Shown: positions 27,331-36,589, counted from the first letter of the stretch. The stretch: 64,000 bases of DNA from Tsukamurella spumae (GCF_012396015.1 NZ_JAAXOQ010000005.1:123607-187606); one strand, 5' to 3'. The notes: a model not told the origin generated them from the sequence alone. Translations and numbers: made by a program.

Positions 27331-28197
27331 TCAGGGCAGGGCGAGACGCTGGAGCGCGGTGGCGACGTCCACGTCGACGGTGACGTCCGCCAGCTCGTCG
27401 CCGCGGGTGCGGCCGCGGTTGACGATGACGATCGGCTTGCCCTGCTTGCGCGCGTGCCGGACGAACCGGAGGCCGGACATCACGGTCAGCGAGGTACCGA
27501 GCACGAGGAGGGCCTCGGCATCGTCGACCATCGCGAACGCGCGGGCGACCCGCGGCTTGGGCACGGACTCGCCGAAGTAGACGATGTCGGGCTTGAGGAT
27601 GCCGCCGCAGGCGCCGCAGTCGACCATCGTGAAGTCGCCGGTGTCCTCGATGACGACATCGGCGTCGGGGGCGACCTCGAGGGCGCCGCGTCCGGCGATC
27701 CGCGCGACGAAGCCGGCGTTGAGGGGTTCGAGCTGCGCGTGCAGGTGGTGCCGGCTGATCCGGTTCTCGCAGCTCAGGCAGCGCACCTGGGCGTAGTTGC
27801 CGTGCAGGTCGACAACGCCGCGCGAGCCGGCCTTGAGGTGCAGGAGGTCGACGTTCTGGGTGATCACGCCCGTGACGCCGGGCAGCGCCGCGAGGCCACG
27901 GTGCGCCGCGTTGGGCAGCGCCGCGTCCATGTGCCGCCAGCCGAGGTGGTTGCGCGCCCAGTAGCGCCGCCGGAACTCGGCGGACCCCAGGAACTGTTGG
28001 AAGGTCATCGGGGTGCGACGGGGCGCGTCCGGGCTCCGGTAGTCGGGGATCCCCGAGGCGGTGGAGATCCCGGCGCCGGTCAGCGCCAGGATGCGGCGCT
28101 CCCGGAGCAACTCCCGCGCCCGGTCGAGCCGGTCGGTGAAGTCCGCGTCGGGCGCGGTGGCCTCCGCGGGCTCCCAGGCGGGTATCGCAGTGCGCAC
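27331..28197 (-). CDS. Sir2-family NAD-dependent protein deacylase
   Basis: A 288-residue sirtuin that removes acyl groups from lysines using NAD. The NAD-binding ALTGAGISTASGIPDYRSPD is at about residues 40-58. The catalytic His region is ITQNVDLLHLKAGSRGVVDLHG. The zinc site has CLSC and CGAC pairs, followed by GGILKPDIVYFGESVP. It is of the class II (SIRT4-like) type, since the region after the first pair is long and the motif ends in FGE. GTG start, no obvious ribosome site. Convergent with the GH3 gene. Confidence 0.92.
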   Translation of the reverse strand: MRTAIPAWEPAEATAPDADFTDRLDRARELLRERRILALTGAGISTASGIPDYRSPDAPRRTPMTFQQFLGSAEFRRRYWARNHLGWRHMDAALPNAAHRGLAALPGVTGVITQNVDLLHLKAGSRGVVDLHGNYAQVRCLSCENRISRHHLHAQLEPLNAGFVARIAGRGALEVAPDADVVIEDTGDFTMVDCGACGGILKPDIVYFGESVPKPRVARAFAMVDDAEALLVLGTSLTVMSGLRFVRHARKQGKPIVIVNRGRTRGDELADVTVDVDVATALQRLALP

Positions 28198-28234
28198 GTC
28201 GTCCAGGCTACTCGCGGTCGCGCCGCGCAGACGT

Positions 28235-29269
28235 CTACCGCTTGCGCTGTGCCGGATGCGTGCTGGCGAACGGATCGACCTCGGGCGCCTTGTTGCGGCG
28301 CAGCCACAGCGCCAGCGCCATCAGCGGGATGAGGAGGCCGCCGATGCCGAGGATCATGAAGTGCCAGAAGCCGTCGATGTGCGAGGTCAGCCACTCGAAG
28401 TTCTGGCCGAAGAAGCCGGTGATGAAGGTCAGGGGAAGGAAGATCGTGGCCAGCACCGTGAGCTGCTCCATGGTGCTGTTCTGCCGGGCCGCAGAGTTCG
28501 CCTGCTGGACCGAGACGACCGCGATGTTGGCCTGGAGGATCGTGCCGAGGAGGTCGCGCTGGGCGGAGACCTCCTCGTTGACCAGCTGGAGCCGGTCGTA
28601 GACATCGCGCAGGTACGGGGCGAGGCGCTCCTCGCCGAGGCTCTTTCCGACGGCGTTGACCACGGCGAGCAGGGGGTGAGCGGCGCGGTAGAAGTTGGTC
28701 ACCTCGCGGCGGAGCAGGTAGATCCGTTCGGTGGGAGCGACCGCACCGGAGAACACCGTCGCCTCGATCTGCTCGATGTCGTGCTCGAGGCCCGCGACGA
28801 CCGGCTCGTAGCCGTCGACCACCTGGTCGAGGATGGCCCACAGCACCGCATCGGTGCCCAGTGCGAGGAGTTCCGGCTTCTGCTCGAGCCGGGCGCGGGC
28901 CTGATGCAGCTCGCTCGCCACGCCCTGTCTCACGGTGATGACGAAGTCACGGCCGACGAAGACGCTGATCTCGCCGAAGTCGACCTCCTCGCGGTCGTCG
29001 TCGTAGCGCGCGGTGCGGAGGATGACGAGTTTGACCGATGCCTCGAAATCCTCGACCTTCGGCCGCAGGTGGTAGTCCTGGGCGTCCTCGACGGCGAGCT
29101 CGTGCAGGTCGAAGGCCTGTCGCACGGACTCCATCTCCTCGGGCATCGGTTCGAACAGGCCGAGCCAGACGAAGCCTCCGCGACCGCACAGCCGGGCGGC
29201 GTCGAGGGGCGGGAGGGCCGCCTCCGCCTGGCGGGCACCGTCGACGTAGTGGGCGCAATCCACGATCAC
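28235..29269 (-). CDS. CorA-family divalent metal transporter
   Basis: A 344-residue CorA-like protein: a large cytoplasmic domain, a long stalk helix (about 195-285) and two C-terminal membrane helices (about 286-306 and 318-336). The periplasmic loop that forms the ion selectivity filter reads FFGQNFEWL: the family's G-M-N is G-Q-N here. Mg or Co transport is therefore likely, but specificity should not be taken for granted. The C-terminus is strongly basic. GTG start. Confidence 0.88.
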   Translation of the reverse strand: MIVDCAHYVDGARQAEAALPPLDAARLCGRGGFVWLGLFEPMPEEMESVRQAFDLHELAVEDAQDYHLRPKVEDFEASVKLVILRTARYDDDREEVDFGEISVFVGRDFVITVRQGVASELHQARARLEQKPELLALGTDAVLWAILDQVVDGYEPVVAGLEHDIEQIEATVFSGAVAPTERIYLLRREVTNFYRAAHPLLAVVNAVGKSLGEERLAPYLRDVYDRLQLVNEEVSAQRDLLGTILQANIAVVSVQQANSAARQNSTMEQLTVLATIFLPLTFITGFFGQNFEWLTSHIDGFWHFMILGIGGLLIPLMALALWLRRNKAPEVDPFASTHPAQRKR

Positions 29270-29367
29270 GGGTTGGATTCAACCGCATTCGCGGGCCACG
29301 TGCGTGGCTTCGCGCCGTGCGTTCACCGATCGGTCACGCCCGATCCACATGAATTCGCACATCGAAG

Positions 29368-29373
29368 TATATT
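29368..29373 (+). promoter_or_regulatory. -10 box and palindrome before the MFS gene at 29381
   Basis: TATATT ends seven bases before the GTG. It sits inside TCGAAGTATATTTCGA (29363-29378), a near-perfect palindrome that could be an operator covering the start of transcription. Confidence 0.45.
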
Positions 29374-29380
29374 TCGACGG

Positions 29381-30751
29381 GTGACCACCGAGACCACGCG
29401 GGAGCCGTCGATCGCGGCGCGGCTCGACCGGCTTCCGATGACGCGCCTGCACTTCGTCGCGGTGGGGGTGATCGGGCTCGGGCTGTTCTTCGATCAGTAC
29501 GAGAACTTCCTGGCCGCGACCATCGCGACGGTGCTGAAGAAGGACTTCGCGCTGGGCGCCGACGAGCTCAAGGTGCTCCTGGCCTCCGCGTTCATCGGCC
29601 AGTTCATCGGTGCGCTCTTCATGGGCCGCCTCGCCGACCGGTACGGCCGGCGCACCGCGTTCATGCTCAACCTGGCGCTCTACTCGGCGGCCTCGCTCGC
29701 GGGCGCGTTCAGCCCGAACGCTGCGTTCCTCGTGGTGACCAGGTTCATCGCGGGCATCGGGATCGGCGGCGAGTTCGCGCTCGCCGATTCCTACCTGTCG
29801 GACATCCTGCCGAAGAACGTGCGCGGCAAGTACATCTCGCTGGCCTATGTCGTGTCCTTCCTCGGTGTCCCGGTGGTGGGCTTCGCCGCGCGCTGGCTCA
29901 CGCCGCATGTCTTCGAGATCGGGGGAGCCGAGCTGCCGGGCTGGCGGTTGCTGTTCGTGTTCGGCGCGTTCGGTTCGCTCCTCGTCTGGCTGGTCCGACG
30001 GGGCCTCCCCGAATCGCCGCGGTGGCTGGAGGCGCAGGGGCGCTACGACGAGGCCGACGCCATCGTCCGGCGGTTGGAGGCGCAGGCCCGGGCGGAGGGC
30101 CGGGTGCTCGCCGAACCCGATGCGGCGCTGCGCCCCGTGGCGTCCCGGTCGATCACGATCCGCGCGCTCTTCCGCCCGCCGTACCGGCGGCGCACCGTCA
30201 TGCTGTGGATCGTCTCCGCCCTGGAGGTGTTCGGTTACTACGGTTTCGGCACCATCGCGCCGCTCGTGCTGCTGGCCAAGGGCTACTCGATCCAGACCTC
30301 GCTGCTGTTCGTGGCGCTGTCGTACATCGGCTATCCGCTGGGCGCGGCGCTGGCGCTGCCGATCGTCGAGCGGATCGAGCGGCGGTACCTCGTCATCGGT
30401 TCGGCGGGGCTGATGGCCGTGTTCGGCGTGTGGTTCGGATTCGCGACGAGTCCCGTCCAGATCGTGCTGGCGGGCTTCCTGTACACGCTGGCCTCCAACC
30501 TGTTCTCCAACGCCTACCACGTCTACCTCGCGGACTCGTATCCCACGGCGATCCGCGGGACCGCGGCCGGCGCGGCGTACTCGCTGTCGAAGCTCGTGAC
30601 CGCGTTCCTTCCGTTCGTTCTGCTTCCGATCCTCGACGATCATGGCAGCGTGTGGGTGTTCGCGGTGGTGGCGGCGGCGATGCTCGCCCTGATGATCACG
30701 GTGGCCGTCCTCGGCCATCGGAGCACGGGCCGCTCCGCCGACGAGGTCTAG
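29381..30751 (+). CDS. MFS transporter (sugar-porter/metabolite:H+ symporter type)
   Basis: A 456-residue inner-membrane transporter with twelve predicted helices. The MFS signature after helix 2 is GRLADRYGRR, and RGKYISLAY follows helix 5 region. The motif PESPRWLEAQGRYDEAD before the central loop is typical of the sugar porter and related families. The GTG start is right after a -10 box. The substrate cannot be read; the next gene, 13 bases downstream, is a second MFS transporter of another subgroup, probably co-transcribed. Confidence 0.85.
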   Translation: MTTETTREPSIAARLDRLPMTRLHFVAVGVIGLGLFFDQYENFLAATIATVLKKDFALGADELKVLLASAFIGQFIGALFMGRLADRYGRRTAFMLNLALYSAASLAGAFSPNAAFLVVTRFIAGIGIGGEFALADSYLSDILPKNVRGKYISLAYVVSFLGVPVVGFAARWLTPHVFEIGGAELPGWRLLFVFGAFGSLLVWLVRRGLPESPRWLEAQGRYDEADAIVRRLEAQARAEGRVLAEPDAALRPVASRSITIRALFRPPYRRRTVMLWIVSALEVFGYYGFGTIAPLVLLAKGYSIQTSLLFVALSYIGYPLGAALALPIVERIERRYLVIGSAGLMAVFGVWFGFATSPVQIVLAGFLYTLASNLFSNAYHVYLADSYPTAIRGTAAGAAYSLSKLVTAFLPFVLLPILDDHGSVWVFAVVAAAMLALMITVAVLGHRSTGRSADEV

Positions 30752-30764
30752 GACGGAAGGCATC

Positions 30765-32120
30765 ATGACGGAATCGAATGCGACGAAACCTGTCTCGTCG
30801 CGGGCGGAGACCAGGCGGGCCATCTGGAACACGCTGCGCGGCAGCTCCGGCAACCTGGTCGAGTGGTACGACGTCTACGTCTACACGGTGTTCGCGACCT
30901 ACTTCGAGAGCCAGTTCTTCGACAAGGCCGACAAGAACTCGACCGTCTACGTCTACGCGATCTTCGCCGTCACCTTCGTCATGCGCCCGGTTGGATCCTG
31001 GTTCTTCGGCCGCTACGCCGACCGGAAGGGCCGGCGCGCGGCGTTGACGATGAGCGTCTCGCTGATGGCGGGCTGTTCGTTCGTCATCGCGATCGTGCCC
31101 GGCCGGGAGACGATCGGCCTGGCGGCCGCGGTGATCCTGGTCCTGTGTCGCCTGGTACAGGGCTTCGCGACGGGCGGTGAGTACGGCACGTCCGCCACGT
31201 ACATGTCCGAGGCGGCGACGCGGGAGCGGCGCGGCTTCTTCTCGTCGTTCCAGTACGTCACTCTCGTGGGCGGTCACGTGCTGGCGCAGTTCATGCTGCT
31301 CGTGCTCCTGGGCCTGTTCTCCAAGGCACAGGTGTCCGACTTCGGTTGGCGTATAGCCTTCTTCGTCGGCGGCATCACGGCCATCATCGTGTTCTGGCTG
31401 CGGCGGACGATGGACGAGTCGCTGTCCGAGGAGCAGCTGGCCGCGGTGCGCGACGGCAAGGATACGAGTTCGGGCAGCATGCGCGAGCTGCTCACCGGGT
31501 ACTGGCGAGGGCTGTTGCTGTGCTTCCTCATCACGATGGGCGGCACGCTCGCGTTCTACGTCTACAGCGTCAACGCGCCGGCCATCGTCAAGACTGCCTA
31601 CACCGACCACGCCCTCGTCGCGACCTGGGTCAACCTCATCGGCCTCATCTTCCTCATGCTGATCCAGCCGATCGGCGGCATGATCAGCGACCGGATCGGC
31701 CGCAAGCCGATGCTCGTGTTCTTCGGCGTGGGCGGCGTGATCTACACCTACTTCCTCATCACCTACCTGCCGGACATCCACGTCGCGATCGGCTCGCTCG
31801 CGATGGTGTGCCTCGGCTACGTGATCATCACCGGGTACACGTCGATCAACGCACTCGTGAAGGCCGAGCTCTTCCCGTCGCACATCCGGGCCCTTGGCGT
31901 GGGTATCGGCTACGCCCTGGCCAATTCGATCTTCGGCGGGACGGCGCCGGTCCTCTACGAGGCCGCGAAGAACTCCGGCCACGTCACCTGGTTCATCGTC
32001 TACGTGACGGTGACCATCGCGATCTCGCTACTCGTGTACATCTTCTTCCTGCACAACAAGTCCGAGACCTACCTCGACCGGGAGCGCGGCAGCGCCTTCG
32101 CGGTCGACGGTGCGCGGTAG
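30765..32120 (+). CDS. MFS transporter, metabolite:H+ symporter (MHS) family
   Basis: A 451-residue twelve-helix transporter of the MHS family (KgtP/ShiA/ProP-like). Recognisable features are SSGNLVEWYDVYVYTVFATYFESQF at the N-terminus (in sense; residues about 27-50), GRYADRKGRRAALTMSVSLM after helix 2 and QGFATGGEYGTSATYMSE near residue 135. Family substrates include organic acids such as alpha-ketoglutarate and shikimate; nothing here decides. ATG with GGAAGG upstream. The stop codon lies inside a GTAGCCGC/GCGGCTAC hairpin. Confidence 0.87.
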   Translation: MTESNATKPVSSRAETRRAIWNTLRGSSGNLVEWYDVYVYTVFATYFESQFFDKADKNSTVYVYAIFAVTFVMRPVGSWFFGRYADRKGRRAALTMSVSLMAGCSFVIAIVPGRETIGLAAAVILVLCRLVQGFATGGEYGTSATYMSEAATRERRGFFSSFQYVTLVGGHVLAQFMLLVLLGLFSKAQVSDFGWRIAFFVGGITAIIVFWLRRTMDESLSEEQLAAVRDGKDTSSGSMRELLTGYWRGLLLCFLITMGGTLAFYVYSVNAPAIVKTAYTDHALVATWVNLIGLIFLMLIQPIGGMISDRIGRKPMLVFFGVGGVIYTYFLITYLPDIHVAIGSLAMVCLGYVIITGYTSINALVKAELFPSHIRALGVGIGYALANSIFGGTAPVLYEAAKNSGHVTWFIVYVTVTIAISLLVYIFFLHNKSETYLDRERGSAFAVDGAR

Positions 32121-32136
32121 CCGCGCGGGCGGCTAC
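32117..32136 (+). terminator. hairpin at the end of the MHS transporter gene
   Basis: GTAGCCGC (32117-32124) pairs perfectly with GCGGCTAC (32129-32136), loop GCGG; it contains the stop codon. No T-run follows. Confidence 0.45.
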
Positions 32137-32212
32137 AACCCGGTCTCCCGCAGCACGCGATCGCGCAGCGCGTCGAACCGCTCGCGCGAGAACAGCCCTA
32201 CGGCTACGGCCG

Positions 32213-32965
32213 TCAGCGCCAGCGGGAGAGCAGCTCGTTGGACCGTTCGGTGAGCTGCATCTGCCAGATCGGTCCGAAGCTGATCCGGCCCGCGCCGGCG
32301 GCGGCGAGGGCGGCCAGGTCGTCGGTCGCGGGATTCGCGATCGCGTTCACGGGGAGGGGCAGGGCGTCCGCGAGGTGCCGGAGCGTGGCCGCGTCATGGA
32401 ACGCGACCGGGTAGAGCGAATCGGCACCCGCGTCGGCGCACAACTGCATCCGCGCGATGGCGCGCTCGACCCGATCCTCCGCCTCGCCCACCTCGTTCTT
32501 GAAGATGTCGGTGCGGGCGTTGATGACGACGTGCACGCCCGCGGCGTCGGACGCGGCGCGGAGAGCGGCGACCAGGTCCGCGTGCTCCTGGGCCCCGCGG
32601 AAGCGGCCGCCCTCTCCGTGAACCGTGTCCTCGATGTTCAGGCCCACGGCGCCCGCACCCAGCAGGCCCTCGATGATCCGCTCGGCGGACTGCCCGTACC
32701 CGGACTCGATGTCGACGGAGACGGGAACCGGGACCGCCGAGGTGATCTGGGCGACGCGGGTCATCGCCTCGTCGAAGGTCATGCCCTCGCCATCGGGCCT
32801 GCCGATCGAATCGGCCATCGGGTGCGACCCGACGGTGAGCGCGGCGAACCCGGCCGCGACGGCGGTGTTCGCGGACCAGGCGTCCCACGTGGTGGGCAGG
32901 ACGACGGGGTCGCCCTTGCGGTGCAGGGACTTGAGCGTGACGGCCAGATCGGCGAGCGAGGTCAT
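32213..32965 (-). CDS. isocitrate lyase/PEP-mutase superfamily enzyme
   Basis: A 250-residue (beta/alpha)8 protein of the PEP mutase/isocitrate lyase superfamily. Metal and substrate motifs visible are DAWSANTAVAAGFAALTVGSH (in part), VSVDIESGYG, GLNIEDTVHGEGG and VINARTD. The catalytic Cys region KKCG of true isocitrate lyase is absent, so a C-C or P-C lyase/mutase or oxaloacetate hydrolase-like activity is more likely. I choose ATG 32965 (MTSLADLAVTLKSLH), where family members begin and a CAGACT -10 box lies six bases upstream; the frame is open to 33025. Confidence 0.8.
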   Translation of the reverse strand: MTSLADLAVTLKSLHRKGDPVVLPTTWDAWSANTAVAAGFAALTVGSHPMADSIGRPDGEGMTFDEAMTRVAQITSAVPVPVSVDIESGYGQSAERIIEGLLGAGAVGLNIEDTVHGEGGRFRGAQEHADLVAALRAASDAAGVHVVINARTDIFKNEVGEAEDRVERAIARMQLCADAGADSLYPVAFHDAATLRHLADALPLPVNAIANPATDDLAALAAAGAGRISFGPIWQMQLTERSNELLSRWR

Positions 32966-33285
32966 GCCGCCAGTCTGGTGCATCCGCGGCGCGGGCGCCA
33001 CGGTTCGGGTCGACAGGTCAGTCATCGACCGGAGGGGATGACGCTCCGACGCGATCGCCCCGGACCTTCACGATGTGGATCGCGTGCGCAAAGGGCACGC
33101 CCGGGCGGCCCTGCGTATCGCGTCCAACGTGCCCACGGCCGCGGTCGGAGCGTCTACCGAGATCTGCGCCCGCCTCTAGTGCGACGCCGGTGGATTCGTC
33201 GATCTCTTGGGCCTCTCGCTGAAGATTTCGAACTCGGCGTCGGCAGCGTGACGTTGTCGTTGAGGAGGGCGTCCCAGTGGGAGTA
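32966..33285 (+). other. 320-base gap between the PEP-mutase-like gene and ectC
   Basis: No convincing gene. On the plus strand a short open stretch (about 33060-33179) reads LHDVDRVRKGHARAALRIAS and ends at TAG 33177-33179. It has good codon usage but no clear start codon or ribosome site, so it may be a gene remnant. On the minus strand nothing is recognisable. There is no ectD, which often follows ectC. Confidence 0.35.
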
Positions 33286-33678
33286 TCAGTCCGCGACCGT
33301 GACCAGCGGGTAGACACCGTTCTCGTCGTGCACCTCCGTGCCGACGACGGGCGGATTGAACACGCACAACATGCGCATCCGGGTCCGGGTGGTCACGGTG
33401 TGCCGCTCGTTGCCGTCGAGCAGGTACATGGTGCCGGGCGCGAGCGGGTACTCGACGCCCGTCTCGCGATCGAGGAGCGTGCCCTCGCCCTCCACGAGCC
33501 AGACGGCCTCGACGTGGTGGGCGTAGTGGAACTCGTTGACGGTCCCGGGCTCGATCACCGTCTCGTGGAAGGAGAACCCGACCTTGTCGCCGCCGAGGAC
33601 GATCCGCTTGCTGCGCCAATTGCCCGCGGCGACATCGCGCTCGGTGCCGGTGATCTCGTCGGTGGTACGAACGATCAT
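33286..33678 (-). CDS. ectC: L-ectoine synthase
   Basis: A 130-residue cupin that closes N-gamma-acetyl-diaminobutyrate to ectoine. The family start [19 protein letters not shown] is present, then [23 protein letters not shown] (in sense) and the metal/substrate region [19 protein letters not shown] and [16 protein letters not shown]. Length is standard. The ATG directly abuts the ectB stop codon. Ectoine is a compatible solute made under osmotic stress; the hydroxylase ectD is not adjacent. Confidence 0.96.
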   Translation of the reverse strand: MIVRTTDEITGTERDVAAGNWRSKRIVLGGDKVGFSFHETVIEPGTVNEFHYAHHVEAVWLVEGEGTLLDRETGVEYPLAPGTMYLLDGNERHTVTTRTRMRMLCVFNPPVVGTEVHDENGVYPLVTVAD

Positions 33679-34974
33679 TTAGGACAGCACCTTTCGGGTC
33701 GCGGTGGCCAGGATGTCCAGGCCGAGGTCGAGATCGGAGTCGGTGATGGTCAGCGGCGGTAGCAGCTTGACCACCTCATCCGACGGGCCGGAGGTCTCCG
33801 CGAGGAGACCCTGCTCGTAGGCGACGGCGCAGACCACGCCGGCCTGGTCGGCGTCGGCGAAGACCAGGCCCTGCACCATGCCGCGCCCGCGGTGGCTCAG
33901 CTGCTCGGGGAACTCGGCGCACAGCTCGGTGAAGCGCTTCTCGATGTGCGCGCCCTTGCGGCGGGTCTCCTTCTCCAGGCCCTCGTCCGACCAGAACTCG
34001 TCGATCGCGTGCTTGGCGGTGACGAACGCGGGGTTGTTGCCGCGGAAGGTGCCGTTGTGCTCGCCGGGGCTCCACACGTCCAGCTCCGGCTTCATCAGGG
34101 TGAGCGCCATCGGCAGGCCGTAGCCGCCGATCGACTTGGACAGGGTGACGATGTCCGGGGTGATGCCCGCGACCTCGAAGGAGAAGAACGGTCCCGTACG
34201 GCCGCAACCCATCTGGACATCGTCGACGATGAGCAGCATGTCGTGCCGCTCGCACAGATCGGCCAGGGCGCGCAGCCACTCGGGCCGTGCGACGTTCACG
34301 CCGCCCTCGCCCTGCACGGTCTCGACGATGACGCCCGCGGGCTTGTTCAGGCCGCTGCCCGAGTCGTCGAGCACGGCCTCGAACCACTGGAAATCCGGTG
34401 CGACGCCGTCGAAGTAGTTGTCGAAGGGCATCGGTGTGGCGTGTACGAGCGGGATGCCCGCGCCGCCGCGCTTCATCGAGTTGCCGGTCACCGACAGTGC
34501 GCCCAGCGTCATGCCGTGGAAGGCGTTGGTGAAATTGATGATCGACTCGCGACCCTTCACCTTGCGGGCGAGCTTCAGGGCCGCCTCGACGGTGTTGGTG
34601 CCGGTGGGGCCGGGGAACTGCACCTTGTAGTCGAGGCCGCGCGGACGCAGGATCTTGTCCTCGAAGGTCTGCAGGAACTCGCCCTTCGCCACCGTCGACA
34701 TGTCCAGCGAGTGGGTGATGTGCCCCTCGGAGATGTACTCGACGAGGGCCTGCTTGAGCTTCGGGTGGTTGTGCCCGTAGTTGAGGGCACCGGCACCCGC
34801 GAAGAAGTCCAGATAGCGGCGGCCGTCGCGGTCGATCAGCCACGATCCCTCGGCCCGGTCGAAAACGGCGGGCCAACCGCGGGAGTAGCTGCGCACCTGC
34901 GACTCGCGGGTGCTGAAGATCGAGGGCTGCTCGAAATCAGCAGTACTGGTGTTCTCGTCGGTCAGGGTGGACAT
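33679..34974 (-). CDS. ectB: L-2,4-diaminobutyrate-2-oxoglutarate transaminase
   Basis: A 431-residue class III aminotransferase that makes diaminobutyrate from aspartate semialdehyde, the first ectoine step. Landmarks are FAGAGALNYGHNHP, FTNAFHGMTLGALSVTGN, VETVQGEGGVN, LIVDDVQMGCGRTG and the PLP-binding Lys at about residue 280 (TLSKSIGGYGLPMA). The ATG at 34974 has GGAGGATC upstream; the longer open frame is not conserved. It lies 35 bases after ectA and directly before ectC. Confidence 0.96.
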   Translation of the reverse strand: MSTLTDENTSTADFEQPSIFSTRESQVRSYSRGWPAVFDRAEGSWLIDRDGRRYLDFFAGAGALNYGHNHPKLKQALVEYISEGHITHSLDMSTVAKGEFLQTFEDKILRPRGLDYKVQFPGPTGTNTVEAALKLARKVKGRESIINFTNAFHGMTLGALSVTGNSMKRGGAGIPLVHATPMPFDNYFDGVAPDFQWFEAVLDDSGSGLNKPAGVIVETVQGEGGVNVARPEWLRALADLCERHDMLLIVDDVQMGCGRTGPFFSFEVAGITPDIVTLSKSIGGYGLPMALTLMKPELDVWSPGEHNGTFRGNNPAFVTAKHAIDEFWSDEGLEKETRRKGAHIEKRFTELCAEFPEQLSHRGRGMVQGLVFADADQAGVVCAVAYEQGLLAETSGPSDEVVKLLPPLTITDSDLDLGLDILATATRKVLS

Positions 34975-35009
34975 GGTGATCCTCCTAGTGGGCCTGCAGC
35001 CCCCGCCGG

Positions 35010-35540
35010 TCAGGCGGGGTCGATGACGTACAGCTGCTCGGGCTCGTGGGGGTCGGATTGCGTGGGGGAGATGTGGTGCGAGGCGAACAGATCGCGCACC
35101 GTGAGAGTGGAACCGCGCTTCTTCGCCACGGAGCCGAACAGCTCCCGGGACGCGGTGTTGGATGCGGTGATCGTGGTCTCCAGGCGTGAAACGCCCGCCA
35201 CCGCAAGATGATCCAACAGATCGATGAGCATACGCGAGGCGATGCCGTGGCCGCGATGCGCGGCATCCACCGCGACCTGCCACACGAACAGCGTGTCCGG
35301 GCGGTCGGGTCGGCGGTAGCCCGTGACGAAACCCGCTACGGCACCGTCGTGTTCGGCGACGATGGAGCTGGCGGCGAAGTCACGGCACAACAGCGTGTAC
35401 GCGTACGTCGAATTGAGATCCAGAACCTCGGTGTCCCTGGCGATCTCCCACAGTCGGATTCCGTCGTCGATCGACGGGCGACGGGTGGTGACCCCCGATT
35501 TCGCGGGGGCCGTGGGATCGCTCTTGTGAGACGGGCTCAT
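35010..35540 (-). CDS. ectA: L-2,4-diaminobutyrate acetyltransferase
   Basis: A 176-residue GNAT acetyltransferase that acetylates the gamma-amino group of diaminobutyrate. Family motifs are LWEIARDTEVLDLNSTYAYTLLC (in sense), the acetyl-CoA loop VDAAHRGHGIASRML and the C-terminal TASNTASRELFGSVAKK. I choose ATG 35540 (MSPSHKSD), which sits at the expected distance from a promoter; an ATG at 35558 would overlap the -10. It is the first gene of ectABC. Confidence 0.94.
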   Translation of the reverse strand: MSPSHKSDPTAPAKSGVTTRRPSIDDGIRLWEIARDTEVLDLNSTYAYTLLCRDFAASSIVAEHDGAVAGFVTGYRRPDRPDTLFVWQVAVDAAHRGHGIASRMLIDLLDHLAVAGVSRLETTITASNTASRELFGSVAKKRGSTLTVRDLFASHHISPTQSDPHEPEQLYVIDPA

Positions 35541-35548
35541 CGCTCTCG

Positions 35549-35577
35549 ACGCTAACAATCGCCCCGGTGGAAGTCAC
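35549..35577 (-). promoter_or_regulatory. probable promoter of ectABC
   Basis: On the minus strand GTGACT (35577-35572) and TAGCGT (35554-35549) are 17 bases apart and the -10 ends eight bases before the ectA ATG. Short or no leader; no ribosome site. Confidence 0.45.
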
Positions 35578-35697
35578 CCGCGCTCCGGAATCGGTCACCG
35601 GAACACCGGAGTATCCCCAGTGAGCCGGGGTGATGTGAGATGGATCACAATGCGGTGATGGTGAAGCGGGCGGCCGGGCGCGGGGCGGTGCCGAATC

Positions 35698-36561
35698 TCA
35701 TCGGGCACCGCCTTGAACGGCGAGAAAGGCATCGATCTCCGCAGCGGACGGCGCCGCCGCCGCTCCGGCACCCGTGGCCGTGAGCGCCCCCGCCGCGTTC
35801 GCCCTGCGCAGGCGCTCGGCCGGCGGGAGGTGCCAGTTCGCGGCGAGCGCGCCCGCGAAGGCGTCGCCCGCACCGGTGGTGTCGACGACGCGCACCGCGA
35901 ATCCCGGCGTCGCGACCTCGCCGTCCGGCCCGGAGGCGCGGGCTCCGTCGCCACCGAGGGTGGTGACGACCTGCGGGACGCGGCGCACGGCCTCCGCGAG
36001 CGCGTGCGCCTCGTCCCGGTTCACGATGACCCCGTCGAGCAGGTCGACGAGTTCGTCGGGGAGATCCTGCACGGGCGAGGGGTTGAGCAGGACCACGGTG
36101 CCCGCCTCCCGCGCGGTGCGGGCGGCATCGACGACCGTCGCCAGCGGGATCTCCAGCTGCAGCAGCAGCACGTCCGCCGCGGCGATGGCCTGCCGCGCAC
36201 CGTCGTCGACGAGGACCTCGGCGTTCGCGCCGGGCACCACCACGATGTGGTTCTCTCCGGACGCGTCGACCGTGACATTCGCGAACCCGGTGCTGCCCTG
36301 GACCCGGGCCACGCGCGTGACATCGACGCCCGCCGCCGCGAGCGAGTCCAGCACCGTCACGGCGGCGGCATCCTCGCCGACCGCGCCGACGAACACGGTC
36401 GCGCCGCCCGCCCGCGCCGCCGACCTCGCCTGGTTGGCACCCTTGCCGCCCTGCCCGAAGGTCACCGACCGTCCGGTGACCGTCTCGCCCGGCCGGGGGA
36501 ACCGTTCGCACACCGTGACCGCATCGAGATTCACACTGCCCACCACGACCACCGATGTCAT
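35698..36561 (-). CDS. rbsK: ribokinase (PfkB family)
   Basis: A 287-residue sugar kinase of the PfkB family. The N-terminal VGSVNLDAVTVCERFPRPGE and GGKGANQARSAARAG are typical of ribokinase, as is the C-terminal anion hole and catalytic base in VVDTTGAGDAFAGALAANW. It phosphorylates ribose (or a similar pentose) at O-5 with ATP. No transporter or regulator gene for ribose is adjacent. It lies upstream of ectABC on the same strand, 157 bases away, which seems to be coincidence since ectA has its own promoter. Confidence 0.85.
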   Translation of the reverse strand: MTSVVVVGSVNLDAVTVCERFPRPGETVTGRSVTFGQGGKGANQARSAARAGGATVFVGAVGEDAAAVTVLDSLAAAGVDVTRVARVQGSTGFANVTVDASGENHIVVVPGANAEVLVDDGARQAIAAADVLLLQLEIPLATVVDAARTAREAGTVVLLNPSPVQDLPDELVDLLDGVIVNRDEAHALAEAVRRVPQVVTTLGGDGARASGPDGEVATPGFAVRVVDTTGAGDAFAGALAANWHLPPAERLRRANAAGALTATGAGAAAAPSAAEIDAFLAVQGGAR

Positions 36562-36589
36562 GTCCGCACCCTACGACGCACCGCCGCCG

